Shown here in pieces: positions 1 through 9,813 of a DNA stretch of 64,000 nt (within the stretch, counting starts at the first letter, position 1; the number at the start of each line of letters is the position of its first letter). The DNA is from an uncultured Hyphomonadaceae bacterium (lineage in GTDB: Bacteria; Pseudomonadota; Alphaproteobacteria; Caulobacterales; Hyphomonadaceae), in contig CALKFG010000001.1 in assembly GCA_938084575.1 (NCBI GenBank), positions 62,001 to 126,000 of the forward strand, given 5' to 3'. The notes under the pieces are model-generated. The model was not told the origin of the DNA. It worked only from the letters and a program-made list of their open reading frames with translations, and searched no databases. The position numbers were made by a program, and so were the translations under genes.

Positions 1-339
1 CCAAAAGGCGAGGTTCTGGCTGCGAACAGCAAGGTGGCGCCGCCGCGGCGCGGGGAAATGAAGCGCTCCATGGAGGCGCTGATCCACCACTTTAAACTTT
101 ACACCGAAGGTTTTCATGTGCCGGAAGGCGAAATCTATGCGGCTGTCGAGGCGCCGAAGGGCGAATTCGGCGTGTATCTGGTGGCCGATGGCAGCAACCG
201 GCCCTACCGGGTCAAGCTCAGGGCGCCGGGTTTCCCGCACCTTGCCGCGATGGACCATCTTTGCCGGGGCTACCAGCTTGCGGACGTGTCGGCCATACTC
301 GGCTCGCTGGATATCGTGTTCGGGGAGATTGACCGCTGA
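1..339 (+). CDS. nuoD: NADH-quinone oxidoreductase subunit D, C-terminal part
   Basis: This is the last 112 codons of the 49-kDa subunit of respiratory complex I; the start lies outside the window. NuoD sits in the peripheral arm and helps form the quinone-binding site. The visible part carries the conserved end of the family: [17 protein letters not shown], a GE(I/F)G-type strand, RAPGF and a C-terminal DIVFGEIDR tail. The frame is open from base 1. The stop overlaps the next start by one base (TGATG), so it appears translationally coupled to the VOC gene that follows. Family assignment is firm. Confidence 0.97.
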   Translation, partial: PKGEVLAANSKVAPPRRGEMKRSMEALIHHFKLYTEGFHVPEGEIYAAVEAPKGEFGVYLVADGSNRPYRVKLRAPGFPHLAAMDHLCRGYQLADVSAILGSLDIVFGEIDR

Positions 340-794
340 TGGCCGCCCAGCCTGTCCTGCCCGAGCAACGCCTGTCCATCGTCACGCTGGGCGTTCGCGA
401 TCGCCTGGCCATGACGGCATTTTATCAGGACGTGCTCGGCTTTCGCAATGTCGGGCCGAAGCAGATGGCCATGTTTGACATGGGCGGACTGGTGCTTGGG
501 CTGTGGGAGGCGGACAAGCTGGCTGCCGATGCCGGTTTTGACGGGGGGCGTCCAGACGGGTTTACGGGCGTCGCCCTCGCTTATAATGCCCGGTCCGAGG
601 CCGAGGTGGACGAGATTTTTGCCCGCTGTGAAGCCGCGGGGGTCCGGGTGACCGTTGCGCCACATAAATCCTTTTGGGGTGGGTATTCGGGATATTTTGC
701 CGACCCGGAGGGCAATGCCTGGGAAGTGGCATTCAACCCGTTCTGGTCATTTGATGAAGCGGGACGGGTCGTCCTGCCGGGAGACACAGGCTGA
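339..794 (+). CDS. VOC (glyoxalase/dioxygenase fold) protein inside the nuo operon
   Basis: A 151-residue protein of the vicinal oxygen chelate fold. The sequence starts its first beta-alpha unit with SIVTLGVRD followed by FYQDVLGF, and ends with GYFADPEGNAWEVAFNP, the typical pattern for a two-module VOC protein. Such proteins bind a divalent metal or a small ligand, but the substrate here cannot be read from sequence. The gene sits between nuoD and nuoE and overlaps both by one base (TGATG at each junction), so it is expected to be co-translated with complex I subunits. Standard nuo operons have no gene here. It could be an unrelated passenger or an accessory factor; I cannot tell which. 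Confidence 0.85.
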   Translation: MAAQPVLPEQRLSIVTLGVRDRLAMTAFYQDVLGFRNVGPKQMAMFDMGGLVLGLWEADKLAADAGFDGGRPDGFTGVALAYNARSEAEVDEIFARCEAAGVRVTVAPHKSFWGGYSGYFADPEGNAWEVAFNPFWSFDEAGRVVLPGDTG

Positions 795-1756
795 TGGCAC
801 TCCGGAGATTTGATCTTGAGGCGGGCGGTACCGACTTTTCATTTGCGCCGGAGACCGAAGACAAGATTGCCTTCTGGCTCGGCAAATACCCGTCCGAAAA
901 AAAGCGCTCAGCTGTCATTCCGCTGCTTTGGCTTGCCCAGAAGGACAATGCAGGCTGGCTCTCTGAGCCGGCCATGCGGGCCGTCGCGGACCGGCTGGAA
1001 ATGCCGTATATCCGTGTCTATGAGGTGGCGACATTCTACACCATGTTCCGCCTGCGGCCGGTTGGCCGTCACCATATTCAGCTGTGTGGCACCACGCCCT
1101 GCATGTTGCGGGGGGCACATGACCTGAAAGAGGTTTGTCGTGACCGGATTGGTGAACCTTTTGCGATTACGGATGATGCCCGTTTGTCCTGGGAAGAGGT
1201 GGAATGTCTGGGCGCCTGCGTAAACGCCCCCATGGTCCAGATTAATGACTATTATTATGAGGATCTTACGCCTGAGCGTTTCGCCAGTGTGCTGGATCAG
1301 TTAAGGAATGGCGTCGATGTCGCGCCCGGGACATTTGTCGATCGGCAGCGCTCAGCGCCTCTCGGCGGTGCCACCAGCCTGCTGGACGCCGGCCTGTTTG
1401 ACGGGTCCCGGCTGGCCCAGGCCCACCTGCCAAATCTTCCCGAGCCTGTGACAGACACCGCCCAGCCAGCTGCGCCGGCGCGTACCACGCTGATTGATGT
1501 GCAGCCGGGCCCACCGCCCGAGCGCGTCGAAACCGCGTCTGAACGTGTTGATGACCTCAGGAAGATCAAGGGAATAGGCCCGAAAGCTGTGACGCAGCTT
1601 CAGGCACTTGGCATCTATCAGTTTGCTCAGATTGCGGCATGGTCGCCGGCGGATGTGTCCCGGATCGAGGCAGCCCTGTCTGGCGCGGGCCGGGTCGGAC
1701 GGGAAGACTGGATTGCCCAGGCCAGGCTGCTGGTCCAGGCGAATAAGGAGGCCTGA
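794..1756 (+). CDS. nuoE: NADH-quinone oxidoreductase subunit E with C-terminal extension
   Basis: The 24-kDa subunit of complex I, a thioredoxin-like protein that carries a 2Fe-2S cluster (N1a) next to the NADH-binding subunit NuoF. The four cluster ligands are visible as Cys98, Cys103, Cys138 and Cys142 (CGTTPC and ECLGAC). At 320 residues it is far longer than the roughly 165 residues of the E. coli protein. After a Pro/Ala-rich linker, residues about 252-315 form a helix-hairpin-helix-like module ([22 protein letters not shown]) of the kind found in alphaproteobacterial NuoE. The start overlaps the VOC stop by one base, and nuoF begins directly after. Confidence 0.97.
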   Translation: MALRRFDLEAGGTDFSFAPETEDKIAFWLGKYPSEKKRSAVIPLLWLAQKDNAGWLSEPAMRAVADRLEMPYIRVYEVATFYTMFRLRPVGRHHIQLCGTTPCMLRGAHDLKEVCRDRIGEPFAITDDARLSWEEVECLGACVNAPMVQINDYYYEDLTPERFASVLDQLRNGVDVAPGTFVDRQRSAPLGGATSLLDAGLFDGSRLAQAHLPNLPEPVTDTAQPAAPARTTLIDVQPGPPPERVETASERVDDLRKIKGIGPKAVTQLQALGIYQFAQIAAWSPADVSRIEAALSGAGRVGREDWIAQARLLVQANKEA

Positions 1757-1757
1757 C

Positions 1758-3062
1758 ATGCTTCAGGACAAGGATCGCATTTTCACCAATCTCTACGGGA
1801 CGCATGCGCCGGACCTGGAGGCAGCGAAGCAGCGCGGCGCGTGGCACCTGACCCGCGAAATGCTGGCTCAGGGACCGGACTGGCTGTGCGACCAGGTCAA
1901 GCAGAGCGGGCTGAGAGGGCGTGGTGGAGCTGGCTTTCCGACCGGTCTGAAGTGGACGTTCATGCCGAAAGAGGTTGGAGAACGTCCGCACTATCTCGTC
2001 GTCAATGCGGATGAATCCGAGCCCGGGACCTGCAAGGACCGGGAGATCATGCGCCATGATCCGCATCTGCTGATTGAGGGCTGCATGGTGGCGTCCCGGG
2101 CAATGCGCGCCCATGTCTGCTATGTTTACATCCGCGGCGAATATATCGCTGAACGCGAAGCGCTGGAAAAAGCTGTCCGCGAAGCCTATGAGGACCGGCT
2201 GATCGGTAAGGATAACGTCAATGGCTGGGACTTTGATCTTTACGTCCACCATGGCGCAGGGGCCTATATTTGTGGTGAGGAAACCGCGCTGCTGGAAAGT
2301 CTTGAGGGCAAGAAGGGGCAGCCGCGCCTGAAGCCACCTTTTCCGGCAAATGCAGGCCTGTATGGTTGCCCGACCACGGTCAATAATGTGGAATCCATTG
2401 CTGTTGTTCCGACGATTCTGCGGCGGGGTGCGGAATGGTTTGCCGGCTTTGGACGTCCCAACAATTGCGGCACGAAACTGTTCTGCATTTCAGGGCACGT
2501 GAATGCCCCCTGCAATGTCGAGGAAGAGATGTCGATCAGCTTCCGGGATCTGATCGAGACCCATTGTGGCGGCATTCGCGGTGGCTGGGACAATCTCAAA
2601 GCCGTCATTCCGGGTGGCTCGTCGGTGCCTCTGTTGCCGGCTGAGCAGATCATGGACGCAAACATGGACTTCGACACGTTACGGGATTTGAAATCGGGTC
2701 TGGGTACCGCGGCGGTGATCGTCATGGACAAGTCGACTGACCTGATCCGGGCGATCGCGCGCATTTCCTATTTTTACAAGCATGAAAGCTGCGGTCAGTG
2801 CACGCCTTGCCGGGAAGGGACAGGCTGGATGTGGCGGGTCCTGCAGCGCATGGCCAAGGGTGAAGCCGAGCATGCGGAGATCGACATGCTGCTGGAGGTT
2901 TCGCATCAGGTTGAGGGACACACAATCTGCGCTCTTGGAGATGCAGCGGCCTGGCCGGTTCAGGGCCTGATCCGGCATTTCCGTCACGAAATTGAAGATC
3001 GCATCACGTTGTATCGCACGCCGCGTGCCCTGATCCAGGGTGCTCAGGTGGCGGCGGAATAG
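1758..3062 (+). CDS. nuoF: NADH-quinone oxidoreductase subunit F
   Basis: The 51-kDa NADH-oxidising subunit of complex I, binding FMN, NADH and the N3 4Fe-4S cluster. The glycine-rich nucleotide site [13 protein letters not shown] is near residues 53-65, and cluster ligands are Cys345, Cys348, Cys351 (SCGQCTPC) and Cys391. Length is 434 residues, as expected. I chose the ATG at 1758, two bases after the nuoE stop and preceded by AAGGAGG, rather than an upstream in-frame start that would run through nuoE. Electrons pass from here through NuoE and NuoG. Confidence 0.98.
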   Translation: MLQDKDRIFTNLYGTHAPDLEAAKQRGAWHLTREMLAQGPDWLCDQVKQSGLRGRGGAGFPTGLKWTFMPKEVGERPHYLVVNADESEPGTCKDREIMRHDPHLLIEGCMVASRAMRAHVCYVYIRGEYIAEREALEKAVREAYEDRLIGKDNVNGWDFDLYVHHGAGAYICGEETALLESLEGKKGQPRLKPPFPANAGLYGCPTTVNNVESIAVVPTILRRGAEWFAGFGRPNNCGTKLFCISGHVNAPCNVEEEMSISFRDLIETHCGGIRGGWDNLKAVIPGGSSVPLLPAEQIMDANMDFDTLRDLKSGLGTAAVIVMDKSTDLIRAIARISYFYKHESCGQCTPCREGTGWMWRVLQRMAKGEAEHAEIDMLLEVSHQVEGHTICALGDAAAWPVQGLIRHFRHEIEDRITLYRTPRALIQGAQVAAE

Positions 3063-3075
3063 GCGGGCAGGAAAA

Positions 3076-5151
3076 ATGTCAAACGACCAGTTCAAGCTGA
3101 ATATTGACGGCAGGGACATCGACGTCCCCCGGCACTATACCCTGATGCAGGCCTGCGAGGCCGCCGGGGCGGAGATCCCACGCTTCTGCTATCATGAACG
3201 GCTCTCTGTTGCCGGAAACTGCCGCATGTGCCTGGTTGAGTGGCAGGGCGCCCCTAAGCCGATTGCCTCCTGTGCCCAGACGGTCGGTGAAATGCGACCC
3301 AACCCCGACGGCACCGCGCCGGTCATTCGGACCCAGGGCGACTATGTTGAAAAAGCCCGCAGCGGCGTGATGGAATTCCTGCTGATCAACCACCCGCTGG
3401 ACTGTCCGATTTGTGACCAGGGAGGAGAGTGTGATCTGCAGGACCAGGCCGTGGCTTATGGCCGGTCCGGGTCTCGCTATGACCTTAATAAGCGGGCCGT
3501 GGAAGACAAGAATATGGGGCCGCTGGTCAAAACCATTATGACCCGGTGCATCCAGTGCACACGCTGTGTCCGGTTTGCGGCGGAGGTCGCCGGCGTCGAG
3601 GAGCTGGGTATGATTTCGCGCGGTGAATCCGCTGAGATCACGACCTATCTGGAGCACAGCCTGACCTCGGAACTGTCCGGGAATGTGATTGATTTGTGCC
3701 CGGTCGGGGCCCTGACGTCGAAGCCTTATGCCTATAATGCCCGCCCCTGGGAGCTGCGCAAAACGACCAGCATTGATGTCATGGACGCAATGGGGTCTGC
3801 GATAAGGGTCGATGCCAAGGGTAATGCTGTCATGCGGATCCTTCCGACCGTTAATGAAGAAGTGAATGAGGAGTGGCTGTCGGATAAGTCACGCTTCGTC
3901 TGGGATGGCCTGGCCCGGCAGCGTCTGGATACACCCTATGTCAGGCGGGACGGACGGCTGAGCCCGGCGAGCTGGGGCGAGGCCTTCGTGGCCGTAAAAG
4001 ACGCGCTGTCCGGCCGGCCAGAAGCCATCGGCTTCATTGCCGGCGATCTCGTCGAAGTGGAGCAGGCCAAGGCGGGCTTAGATCTAGCCCGTCGCCTGGC
4101 GGTTCAGAATACCGACTGCCGGCCAGCCGGAGCGGCTTACGGGGTCGATGGGCCGCGCGAGCAATATCTTTTGAATTCGAGCTTCATGGCCGTGGAAGAG
4201 GCCGACGCGCTGATTCTCATCGGCTGTAATCCCCGTCAGGACGCGGCCGTCTGGAATGCGCGTATCCGCAAAGCCTGGTTGTGGAATGACCTGAAAGTCC
4301 ATCTGATCGGCGACCCTGTCGATCTCACTTATGATTATGACCATCTTGGCACCGGACCGGAGGGTTTGGCCGCACTTGACACACTGTCGGGGGCCTCCCG
4401 GCCAATGATTGTGGTCGGCGAAGATGTTCTGCTCCGGCCAGATGGGCAGGCCATTCTTGCCGCTGCGCATGCAGCCGCTTTGAATATAGGTGCCATTCAG
4501 GATGGCTGGGCCGGCTTCGGCGTGCTGCACAATGCGGCCGGACGCGTGGGCGCTCTGGATGTGGGTTTTGTTCCCGGCCCGGGCGGGCTTGATACGGCGG
4601 GCATGCTGTCCGGCAAGCTCGATACACTGGTGCTGATGGGCGGGGATGAGCTGGACCTGTCGGGACTTGGGACAACAAAAGTTATCTATATTGGCCATCA
4701 TGGCGATGCCGGCGCGGCGCGGGCGGACATTATCCTGCCGTGCGCGGCCTATACCGAGATGAGTGCGACCTATGTGAATACCGAAGGGCGGGTGCAGATG
4801 ACCCGTGCCGCCGTTGAACCAAAAGGCGAGGCGCGCGAAGGATGGGCAATCTTCCGGGCGATGTCTGATTCGCTCGGCCACACATTGCCGTATGATACGG
4901 CCGACGCGCTGCGCGAGGGGCTTCGGGCCGAACGGCCGCATTTTGCGGGTCTGGGGTTTGCGCCGGCTGAAGCCGGGGTCGAGGCACTCAGAGCGCCGAT
5001 GGCCGGGACTGGAACACCCGATTTGGCGGTCCCCTTTGGGGCGCGGCGTGGTGACTTCTACCTCACCAATCCGATTGCGCGCGCGTCGAAAACCATGGCC
5101 GAATGCTCCCTGCAGCATCGAGGCCTTGAAACCGCCGTGGCAGCGGAGTAG
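3076..5151 (+). CDS. nuoG: NADH-quinone oxidoreductase subunit G
   Basis: The 75-kDa subunit of complex I, 691 residues, carrying a chain of iron-sulfur clusters. The N-terminal ferredoxin-like domain shows FCYHERLSVAGNCRMC (2Fe-2S N1b), the His/Cys cluster is CPICDQGGECDLQ, and the 4Fe-4S N4 ligands are CIQCTRC with the distal LCPVGALTSKPYA. The remainder is a degenerate molybdopterin-oxidoreductase domain. The start at 3076 follows a GGCAGGAAAA ribosome site. It is 13 bases after nuoF. Nothing suggests truncation. Confidence 0.97.
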   Translation: MSNDQFKLNIDGRDIDVPRHYTLMQACEAAGAEIPRFCYHERLSVAGNCRMCLVEWQGAPKPIASCAQTVGEMRPNPDGTAPVIRTQGDYVEKARSGVMEFLLINHPLDCPICDQGGECDLQDQAVAYGRSGSRYDLNKRAVEDKNMGPLVKTIMTRCIQCTRCVRFAAEVAGVEELGMISRGESAEITTYLEHSLTSELSGNVIDLCPVGALTSKPYAYNARPWELRKTTSIDVMDAMGSAIRVDAKGNAVMRILPTVNEEVNEEWLSDKSRFVWDGLARQRLDTPYVRRDGRLSPASWGEAFVAVKDALSGRPEAIGFIAGDLVEVEQAKAGLDLARRLAVQNTDCRPAGAAYGVDGPREQYLLNSSFMAVEEADALILIGCNPRQDAAVWNARIRKAWLWNDLKVHLIGDPVDLTYDYDHLGTGPEGLAALDTLSGASRPMIVVGEDVLLRPDGQAILAAAHAAALNIGAIQDGWAGFGVLHNAAGRVGALDVGFVPGPGGLDTAGMLSGKLDTLVLMGGDELDLSGLGTTKVIYIGHHGDAGAARADIILPCAAYTEMSATYVNTEGRVQMTRAAVEPKGEAREGWAIFRAMSDSLGHTLPYDTADALREGLRAERPHFAGLGFAPAEAGVEALRAPMAGTGTPDLAVPFGARRGDFYLTNPIARASKTMAECSLQHRGLETAVAAE

Positions 5152-5160
5152 GGCGACCCG

Positions 5161-6237
5161 ATGAGTGGATTGATCGAACAAAACGGGCTCCTTGGTGGTT
5201 GGCTCATGGTGATTGGGCAGATGCTTCTGTTCACCATTGTCCTGCTTCTGTCCCTCGCCTTCCTGCTGCTGATGGACCGAAAAGTCTGGGCGGCGGTGAT
5301 GATGCGCAAAGGCCCCAATGTTGTCGGCCCATTCGGCCTGTTGCAGAGCTTTGCCGATTTCGGAAAATTCCTCCTCAAGGAGATCATCATTCCCGCGGGC
5401 GCCAATAAAACGGTCTTCCTGCTGGCGCCTATTCTGACTTTGACGCTGGCCTTTGCCGCCTGGGCCGCCATCCCGGTGGCGCCAGGCTGGGTGATTTCCG
5501 ACCTGAATGTCGGGATCCTTTACCTGTTCGCGGTGTCATCTCTGGGCGTCTATGGCATCATCATGGGGGGGTGGGCATCCAATTCAAAATATCCGTTCCT
5601 CGGCAGCCTGCGGTCTGCCGCCCAGATGGTGTCGTATGAAGTGTCCATCGGCCTGATCATCATCACGGTCATCCTGCTGGCGGGATCGATGAATTTGTCC
5701 GACATTGTGAACAATCAGAAGGGGGGCTTCTGGACCTGGCATGCGCTGAGTTTCAACCACATCCTGCTTTTCCCGGTCATGCTGGCCATGTTTGTCATGT
5801 TCTTTGTCTCGGCGCTGGCGGAGACCAATCGACCGCCCTTTGACTTGCCGGAAGCTGAGTCCGAGCTGGTGGCCGGCTATCAGGTCGAATATTCTTCGAC
5901 ACCCTATCTGCTGTTCATGATCGGGGAATATCTCAACATCGTCCTGATGTGCGCGATGATGACGATCCTGTTCCTGGGAGGCTGGCATGGGCCGGTGCCC
6001 CTGGGCGCCGATTTTGTGAACCAGTTTCCCGTCTGGATGGTGAATCTGGGCCATCTGGCCTGGTTCATGGCCAAGATTGTCTTCTTCTTCTTCCTGTTTG
6101 CTCTGACCAAGGCTGTGGTCCCGCGCTATCGCTACGATCAGCTGATGCGCCTGGGTTGGAAAATCTTTCTGCCAACGGCCCTGGGCGCCGTGGTTCTTGT
6201 CGGTGGGTATGTCGTCTATTCAGGAGTGCAGGTATGA
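5161..6237 (+). CDS. nuoH: NADH-quinone oxidoreductase subunit H
   Basis: ND1-type membrane subunit of complex I, 358 residues with about eight hydrophobic segments. It couples the quinone cavity to the proton-pumping membrane arm. Recognisable conserved loops are the charged segment after the first helix ([19 protein letters not shown]) and the acidic loop [21 protein letters not shown], which contains glutamates important in the family. It follows nuoG by nine bases and its last codons overlap the nuoI start (ATGA). Confidence 0.98.
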   Translation: MSGLIEQNGLLGGWLMVIGQMLLFTIVLLLSLAFLLLMDRKVWAAVMMRKGPNVVGPFGLLQSFADFGKFLLKEIIIPAGANKTVFLLAPILTLTLAFAAWAAIPVAPGWVISDLNVGILYLFAVSSLGVYGIIMGGWASNSKYPFLGSLRSAAQMVSYEVSIGLIIITVILLAGSMNLSDIVNNQKGGFWTWHALSFNHILLFPVMLAMFVMFFVSALAETNRPPFDLPEAESELVAGYQVEYSSTPYLLFMIGEYLNIVLMCAMMTILFLGGWHGPVPLGADFVNQFPVWMVNLGHLAWFMAKIVFFFFLFALTKAVVPRYRYDQLMRLGWKIFLPTALGAVVLVGGYVVYSGVQV

Positions 6238-6719
6238 ACCTCGTTCAGACTCTCAGAGGGGTCCTGTTGACGGATTTCCTTTCCGCCTTCGGGCTGGGTA
6301 TCCGGGAAATGTTCCGGCGCAAGGCGACGATAAATTATCCGTTTGAAAAGAACCCGGTATCGCCCAGGTTTCGCGGTGAACACGCGCTGCGCCGTTATGC
6401 CAATGGCGAAGAGCGGTGCATTGCCTGCAAGCTCTGCGAAGCCATCTGCCCGGCGCAGGCCATCACCATCGAGGCAGAACCACGGGCGGACGGGTCGCGG
6501 CGAACCACTCGTTATGATATCGATATGGTGAAATGCATTTACTGCGGCTTCTGTCAGGAGGCCTGTCCTGTGGATGCCATCGTCGAGGGGCCGAATTTCG
6601 AGTTCGCAACCGAGACCCGCGAGGAACTCTATTATGACAAGGAGCGCCTGCTGGCCAATGGGGACCGGTGGGAGCGCCTGATTGCGAAGAATTTGGAGTT
6701 GGATGCACCCTATCGTTAG
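6234..6719 (+). CDS. nuoI: NADH-quinone oxidoreductase subunit I
   Basis: The TYKY subunit of complex I, 161 residues, holding clusters N6a and N6b, which deliver electrons to N2 and quinone. Both 4Fe-4S motifs are clear: [12 protein letters not shown] and [12 protein letters not shown]. The start ATG at 6234 overlaps the nuoH stop by four bases; this start was preferred to a longer frame because the product then begins MNLVQTLRG as in the family. A 57-base gap without an evident gene separates it from nuoJ. Confidence 0.97.
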   Translation: MNLVQTLRGVLLTDFLSAFGLGIREMFRRKATINYPFEKNPVSPRFRGEHALRRYANGEERCIACKLCEAICPAQAITIEAEPRADGSRRTTRYDIDMVKCIYCGFCQEACPVDAIVEGPNFEFATETREELYYDKERLLANGDRWERLIAKNLELDAPYR

Positions 6720-6776
6720 GGGTGCGAAACCAAAACAGATGGGTCTGGGGCCCGCCTGAAGCATGGGGTTGGAACC

Positions 6777-7370
6777 GTGGAACTGATCGCCTTTTACATC
6801 TTCGCTGCGATAATTACTGTCTCAGCCATGGCCGTCATCGCGGCCCGTAACCCGGTGCACTCGGTGCTCTGGCTGATCCTGTGCTTTTTCACGGCGGCCG
6901 GCTTGCTGGTCCTGATTGGCGCTGAGTTTCTGGCCATGTTGCTGGTCGTCGTCTATGTCGGCGCGGTCGCCGTTCTGTTCCTCTTCGTCGTGATGATGCT
7001 GGATGTGGATTTCGTGGAGCTGAAGCAGGGGACGCTGCAATACTGGCCGTTTGCCGGTCTGGTCGGTCTGGCCTTTATTGCCGAGATCGCCATTGCCAGC
7101 TTCGCACGCGAATCCAGCGGCCGCGACGTGTTCAACCCCGCCCCCGGGGCTGCAACCAATGCCGAGGCTATCGGCGCGGTCATGTACACGGACTATTTCC
7201 TGCTTTTCCAGCTGGCCGGTCTGATCCTGCTGGTTGCGATGATCGGTGCGATCGTGCTGACCCTGCGCCACCGCCCTGACATCAAGCGGCAGAACATCGC
7301 CCGACAGACCGCCCGTCGGCGGGCGGATGCAACGTCACGTGTGTCGGTTGAACCTGGAAAGGGCCTCTAA
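6777..7370 (+). CDS. nuoJ: NADH-quinone oxidoreductase subunit J
   Basis: ND6-type membrane subunit of complex I, 197 residues with five predicted hydrophobic segments and a basic C-terminal tail ([19 protein letters not shown]). The segment [16 protein letters not shown] and the third-helix pattern [19 protein letters not shown] are characteristic; the latter contains the family's pi-bulge region. The start is a GTG at 6777, which gives the usual N-terminus. It is followed two bases later by nuoK. Confidence 0.96.
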   Translation: MELIAFYIFAAIITVSAMAVIAARNPVHSVLWLILCFFTAAGLLVLIGAEFLAMLLVVVYVGAVAVLFLFVVMMLDVDFVELKQGTLQYWPFAGLVGLAFIAEIAIASFARESSGRDVFNPAPGAATNAEAIGAVMYTDYFLLFQLAGLILLVAMIGAIVLTLRHRPDIKRQNIARQTARRRADATSRVSVEPGKGL

Positions 7371-7372
7371 CC

Positions 7373-7681
7373 ATGGACCTGACGATCAATCATTTTCTGA
7401 CGATGTCTGCGATCCTGTTCACCATCGGCGTGGTCGGCATTTTCGTGAACCGGAAGAACATTATTGTCATCCTGATGGCGATCGAGCTGATCCTGCTGTC
7501 TGTGAATATCAATCTCGTGGCCTTTTCGGTCTTTTCCGGAACCATAGCCGGGCAGATTTTTGCCATGCTGGTGCTGACGGTGGCCGCCGCTGAAGCTGCG
7601 GTCGGTCTGGCAATCCTTGTCGTATATTTCCGCAATCGTGGCGACATCGCCGTCGAGCGTGTCGACCTGATGAAGGGGTAG
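7373..7681 (+). CDS. nuoK: NADH-quinone oxidoreductase subunit K
   Basis: ND4L-type small membrane subunit, 102 residues, three hydrophobic helices. The conserved [17 protein letters not shown] segment contains the membrane glutamate of helix 2, and a second glutamate lies in the [11 protein letters not shown] segment; both are part of the proton path linking the quinone site to the pumps. Length and position between nuoJ and nuoL are canonical. Confidence 0.97.
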   Translation: MDLTINHFLTMSAILFTIGVVGIFVNRKNIIVILMAIELILLSVNINLVAFSVFSGTIAGQIFAMLVLTVAAAEAAVGLAILVVYFRNRGDIAVERVDLMKG

Positions 7682-7689
7682 GACGGACC

Positions 7690-9813
7690 ATGTTGAGTGA
7701 TAGTGCACTTCTGTTCATCGTTCTGGCCCCGGGGCTGGCGGCGCTCATTGCTGGGCTGCTGAAGGCCTATGTTGGTGATCGGGGCGCCATGGTTGTGACC
7801 ACGGGAACGGTTCTGCTGGCCGGGCTTTTGTCTTTCTACCAGCTTTTCCAGTTCGCCTTCGGGGGGGCACATGGTGCTGAAGACGCCGTGCATACAGCTT
7901 TGCAGTCTCACGGCCCGCACGTTATTTCCCTGATGACCTGGATCGATGTCGGCCTGTTCCAGGCCGATTGGGCGATCCGGGTTGATGCGCTGTCGATCGT
8001 AATGATGGCTGTGATCACGTCGGTCTCCGGCCTGGTTCACCTCTACAGCTGGGGGTATATGAGCGAGGATCCCCACCGGGCACGCTTCTTTGCCTATCTG
8101 GCCCTGTTCACCTTCGCCATGCTCATGCTGGTGACAGCCGATAATTTCATCCAGCTGTTCTTCGGCTGGGAGGGGGTCGGGCTCGCCTCTTACCTCCTGA
8201 TCGGGTTCTGGTTTACCAAGCCGGCGCCGAATGACGCCTCGATCAAGGCATTTGTGACCAATCGCGTCGGAGACTTTGGCCTCGCCCTCGGCATTATGGC
8301 AGTCTTCCTGGTGTTTGGCAGTGTTGAGTTCGGTCCGGTTCTTGACGCCATCCGGACCAATGCGGAGCTGGTTCCGCTGGCATTGGCGGCCCCCGGTGCT
8401 GTGCAGGACATTGTGGTGCCGTTTCTTGGCCAGGACCTGCCGGCGCTGGAGCTGATTGGCGTGCTTCTTTTCATCGGCGCCATGGGCAAATCGGCACAGT
8501 TTTTCCTGCATGTGTGGCTGCCGGACGCAATGGAAGGTCCGACCCCCGTGTCCGCCCTGATTCATGCAGCGACCATGGTGACCGCCGGGGTCTACCTTGT
8601 CTGCCTGATGTCTCCGGTCTACGAGCATGCCCCCGTGGCAGCGGGCATGATCACGCTGGTTGGAGCGGTGACCGCGATTTATGCCGCCACGGTTGGCATG
8701 GCGCAGAATGACATCAAGCGGGTGATTGCCTATTCGACCTGCTCGCAGCTCGGATACATGTTCTTTGCGGCAGGCATAGGTGCGTATGAGGCGGCCATGT
8801 TTCACCTCTTTACCCATGCCTTTTTCAAGGCCCTGCTGTTCCTTGGGGCCGGCTCGGTGATTCATGGCTGTCATCATGAGCAGGACATGCGCCGGATGGG
8901 CGGGATTGCCCGGTTCATGCCCCTGACCTATGCGGCCATGCTGATCGGAACGATCGCCATTATCGGCCTGGGCCTGCCGCATACATCGCTCGGTTTTTCA
9001 GGGTTCTTCTCAAAGGATGCGATTATCGAGAGCGCCTTTTCTGCCAGCCTGGCGGGCGTCAGTTTTGCCCAGCTCGCCTTTTGGTTGGGCATCACCGCGG
9101 CGCTGCTGACCAGCTTTTATTCCTGGCGCCTGATTTACATGACCTTTCATGGACCGCGGGCTACTGGCCAGGACGATCACCATGATGCGGGCGACACCGC
9201 CCTCGACGCGGCGCACGGGCATGCCGGAGATCCGCATGAGTCGCCCCTGGTGATGCTCATTCCACTTGGGATCCTGGCTGTTGGGGCAATGTTTGCCGGT
9301 GTTACCTTTTATGATCCGATGTTTCACCATGGCGAGGCCTTCTGGGGCGAAGCCCTGTATCGCGCCGCCGACAACCACGTCATTCACGACATTGACACGC
9401 TCAAGCATGACGCAGCCTTTAGCTGGGTGTTCTGGGCCCCGCTCGTTGTGACGCTGGTCGGCTTTGGTCTGGCGACATTCACCTATTTGTTTAATCGCGG
9501 CATTGGTCAGCGGATCGCGGAGAGCGGTGGCCCCTTGCACAGCCTGTTTGCGAATAAATGGTATTTCGATGAGATCTATCAGGCCACGCTGATCCGCGGC
9601 AGCCGGGAGCTGGGCGAGTTCTTCTGGAAAACCGGTGATAAGCGGATCATTGACGGGTTCGGGCCTGATGGCGTCACCAGCCTGGTGCGGTGGGGTGCCC
9701 GCCGGTTGTCGGCTCTGCACACCGGCTATCTGTACCACTATGCCTTCGTCATTATTGGTGCGGCGCTGATTTTCGGCGCGGTGCTGTTTTGGCGCATGGG
9801 AGGGGCGGGCTGA
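7690..9813 (+). CDS. nuoL: NADH-quinone oxidoreductase subunit L
   Basis: The largest antiporter-like proton-pumping subunit (ND5), 707 residues, with about 16 membrane helices and the long C-terminal lateral helix. Conserved sites include [18 protein letters not shown] with the pumping glutamate, and [32 protein letters not shown] His/Asp-rich loop near residues 495-520 ([20 protein letters not shown]) precedes the C-terminal helices and is common in alphaproteobacterial versions. The stop overlaps the nuoM start by one base. Confidence 0.98.
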   Translation: MLSDSALLFIVLAPGLAALIAGLLKAYVGDRGAMVVTTGTVLLAGLLSFYQLFQFAFGGAHGAEDAVHTALQSHGPHVISLMTWIDVGLFQADWAIRVDALSIVMMAVITSVSGLVHLYSWGYMSEDPHRARFFAYLALFTFAMLMLVTADNFIQLFFGWEGVGLASYLLIGFWFTKPAPNDASIKAFVTNRVGDFGLALGIMAVFLVFGSVEFGPVLDAIRTNAELVPLALAAPGAVQDIVVPFLGQDLPALELIGVLLFIGAMGKSAQFFLHVWLPDAMEGPTPVSALIHAATMVTAGVYLVCLMSPVYEHAPVAAGMITLVGAVTAIYAATVGMAQNDIKRVIAYSTCSQLGYMFFAAGIGAYEAAMFHLFTHAFFKALLFLGAGSVIHGCHHEQDMRRMGGIARFMPLTYAAMLIGTIAIIGLGLPHTSLGFSGFFSKDAIIESAFSASLAGVSFAQLAFWLGITAALLTSFYSWRLIYMTFHGPRATGQDDHHDAGDTALDAAHGHAGDPHESPLVMLIPLGILAVGAMFAGVTFYDPMFHHGEAFWGEALYRAADNHVIHDIDTLKHDAAFSWVFWAPLVVTLVGFGLATFTYLFNRGIGQRIAESGGPLHSLFANKWYFDEIYQATLIRGSRELGEFFWKTGDKRIIDGFGPDGVTSLVRWGARRLSALHTGYLYHYAFVIIGAALIFGAVLFWRMGGAG

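Noticed and set aside
4084-5181. Minus-strand frame of 365 codons opposite nuoG
   Set aside because: Antisense shadow of a conserved gene; no recognisable domain or ribosome site.
7390-8982. Long open frame on the minus strand opposite nuoK/nuoL (530 codons)
   Set aside because: It lies fully antisense to clear complex I genes, its product is His/Gln/Asp-rich with no motif, and such frames are expected opposite GC-rich membrane protein genes.
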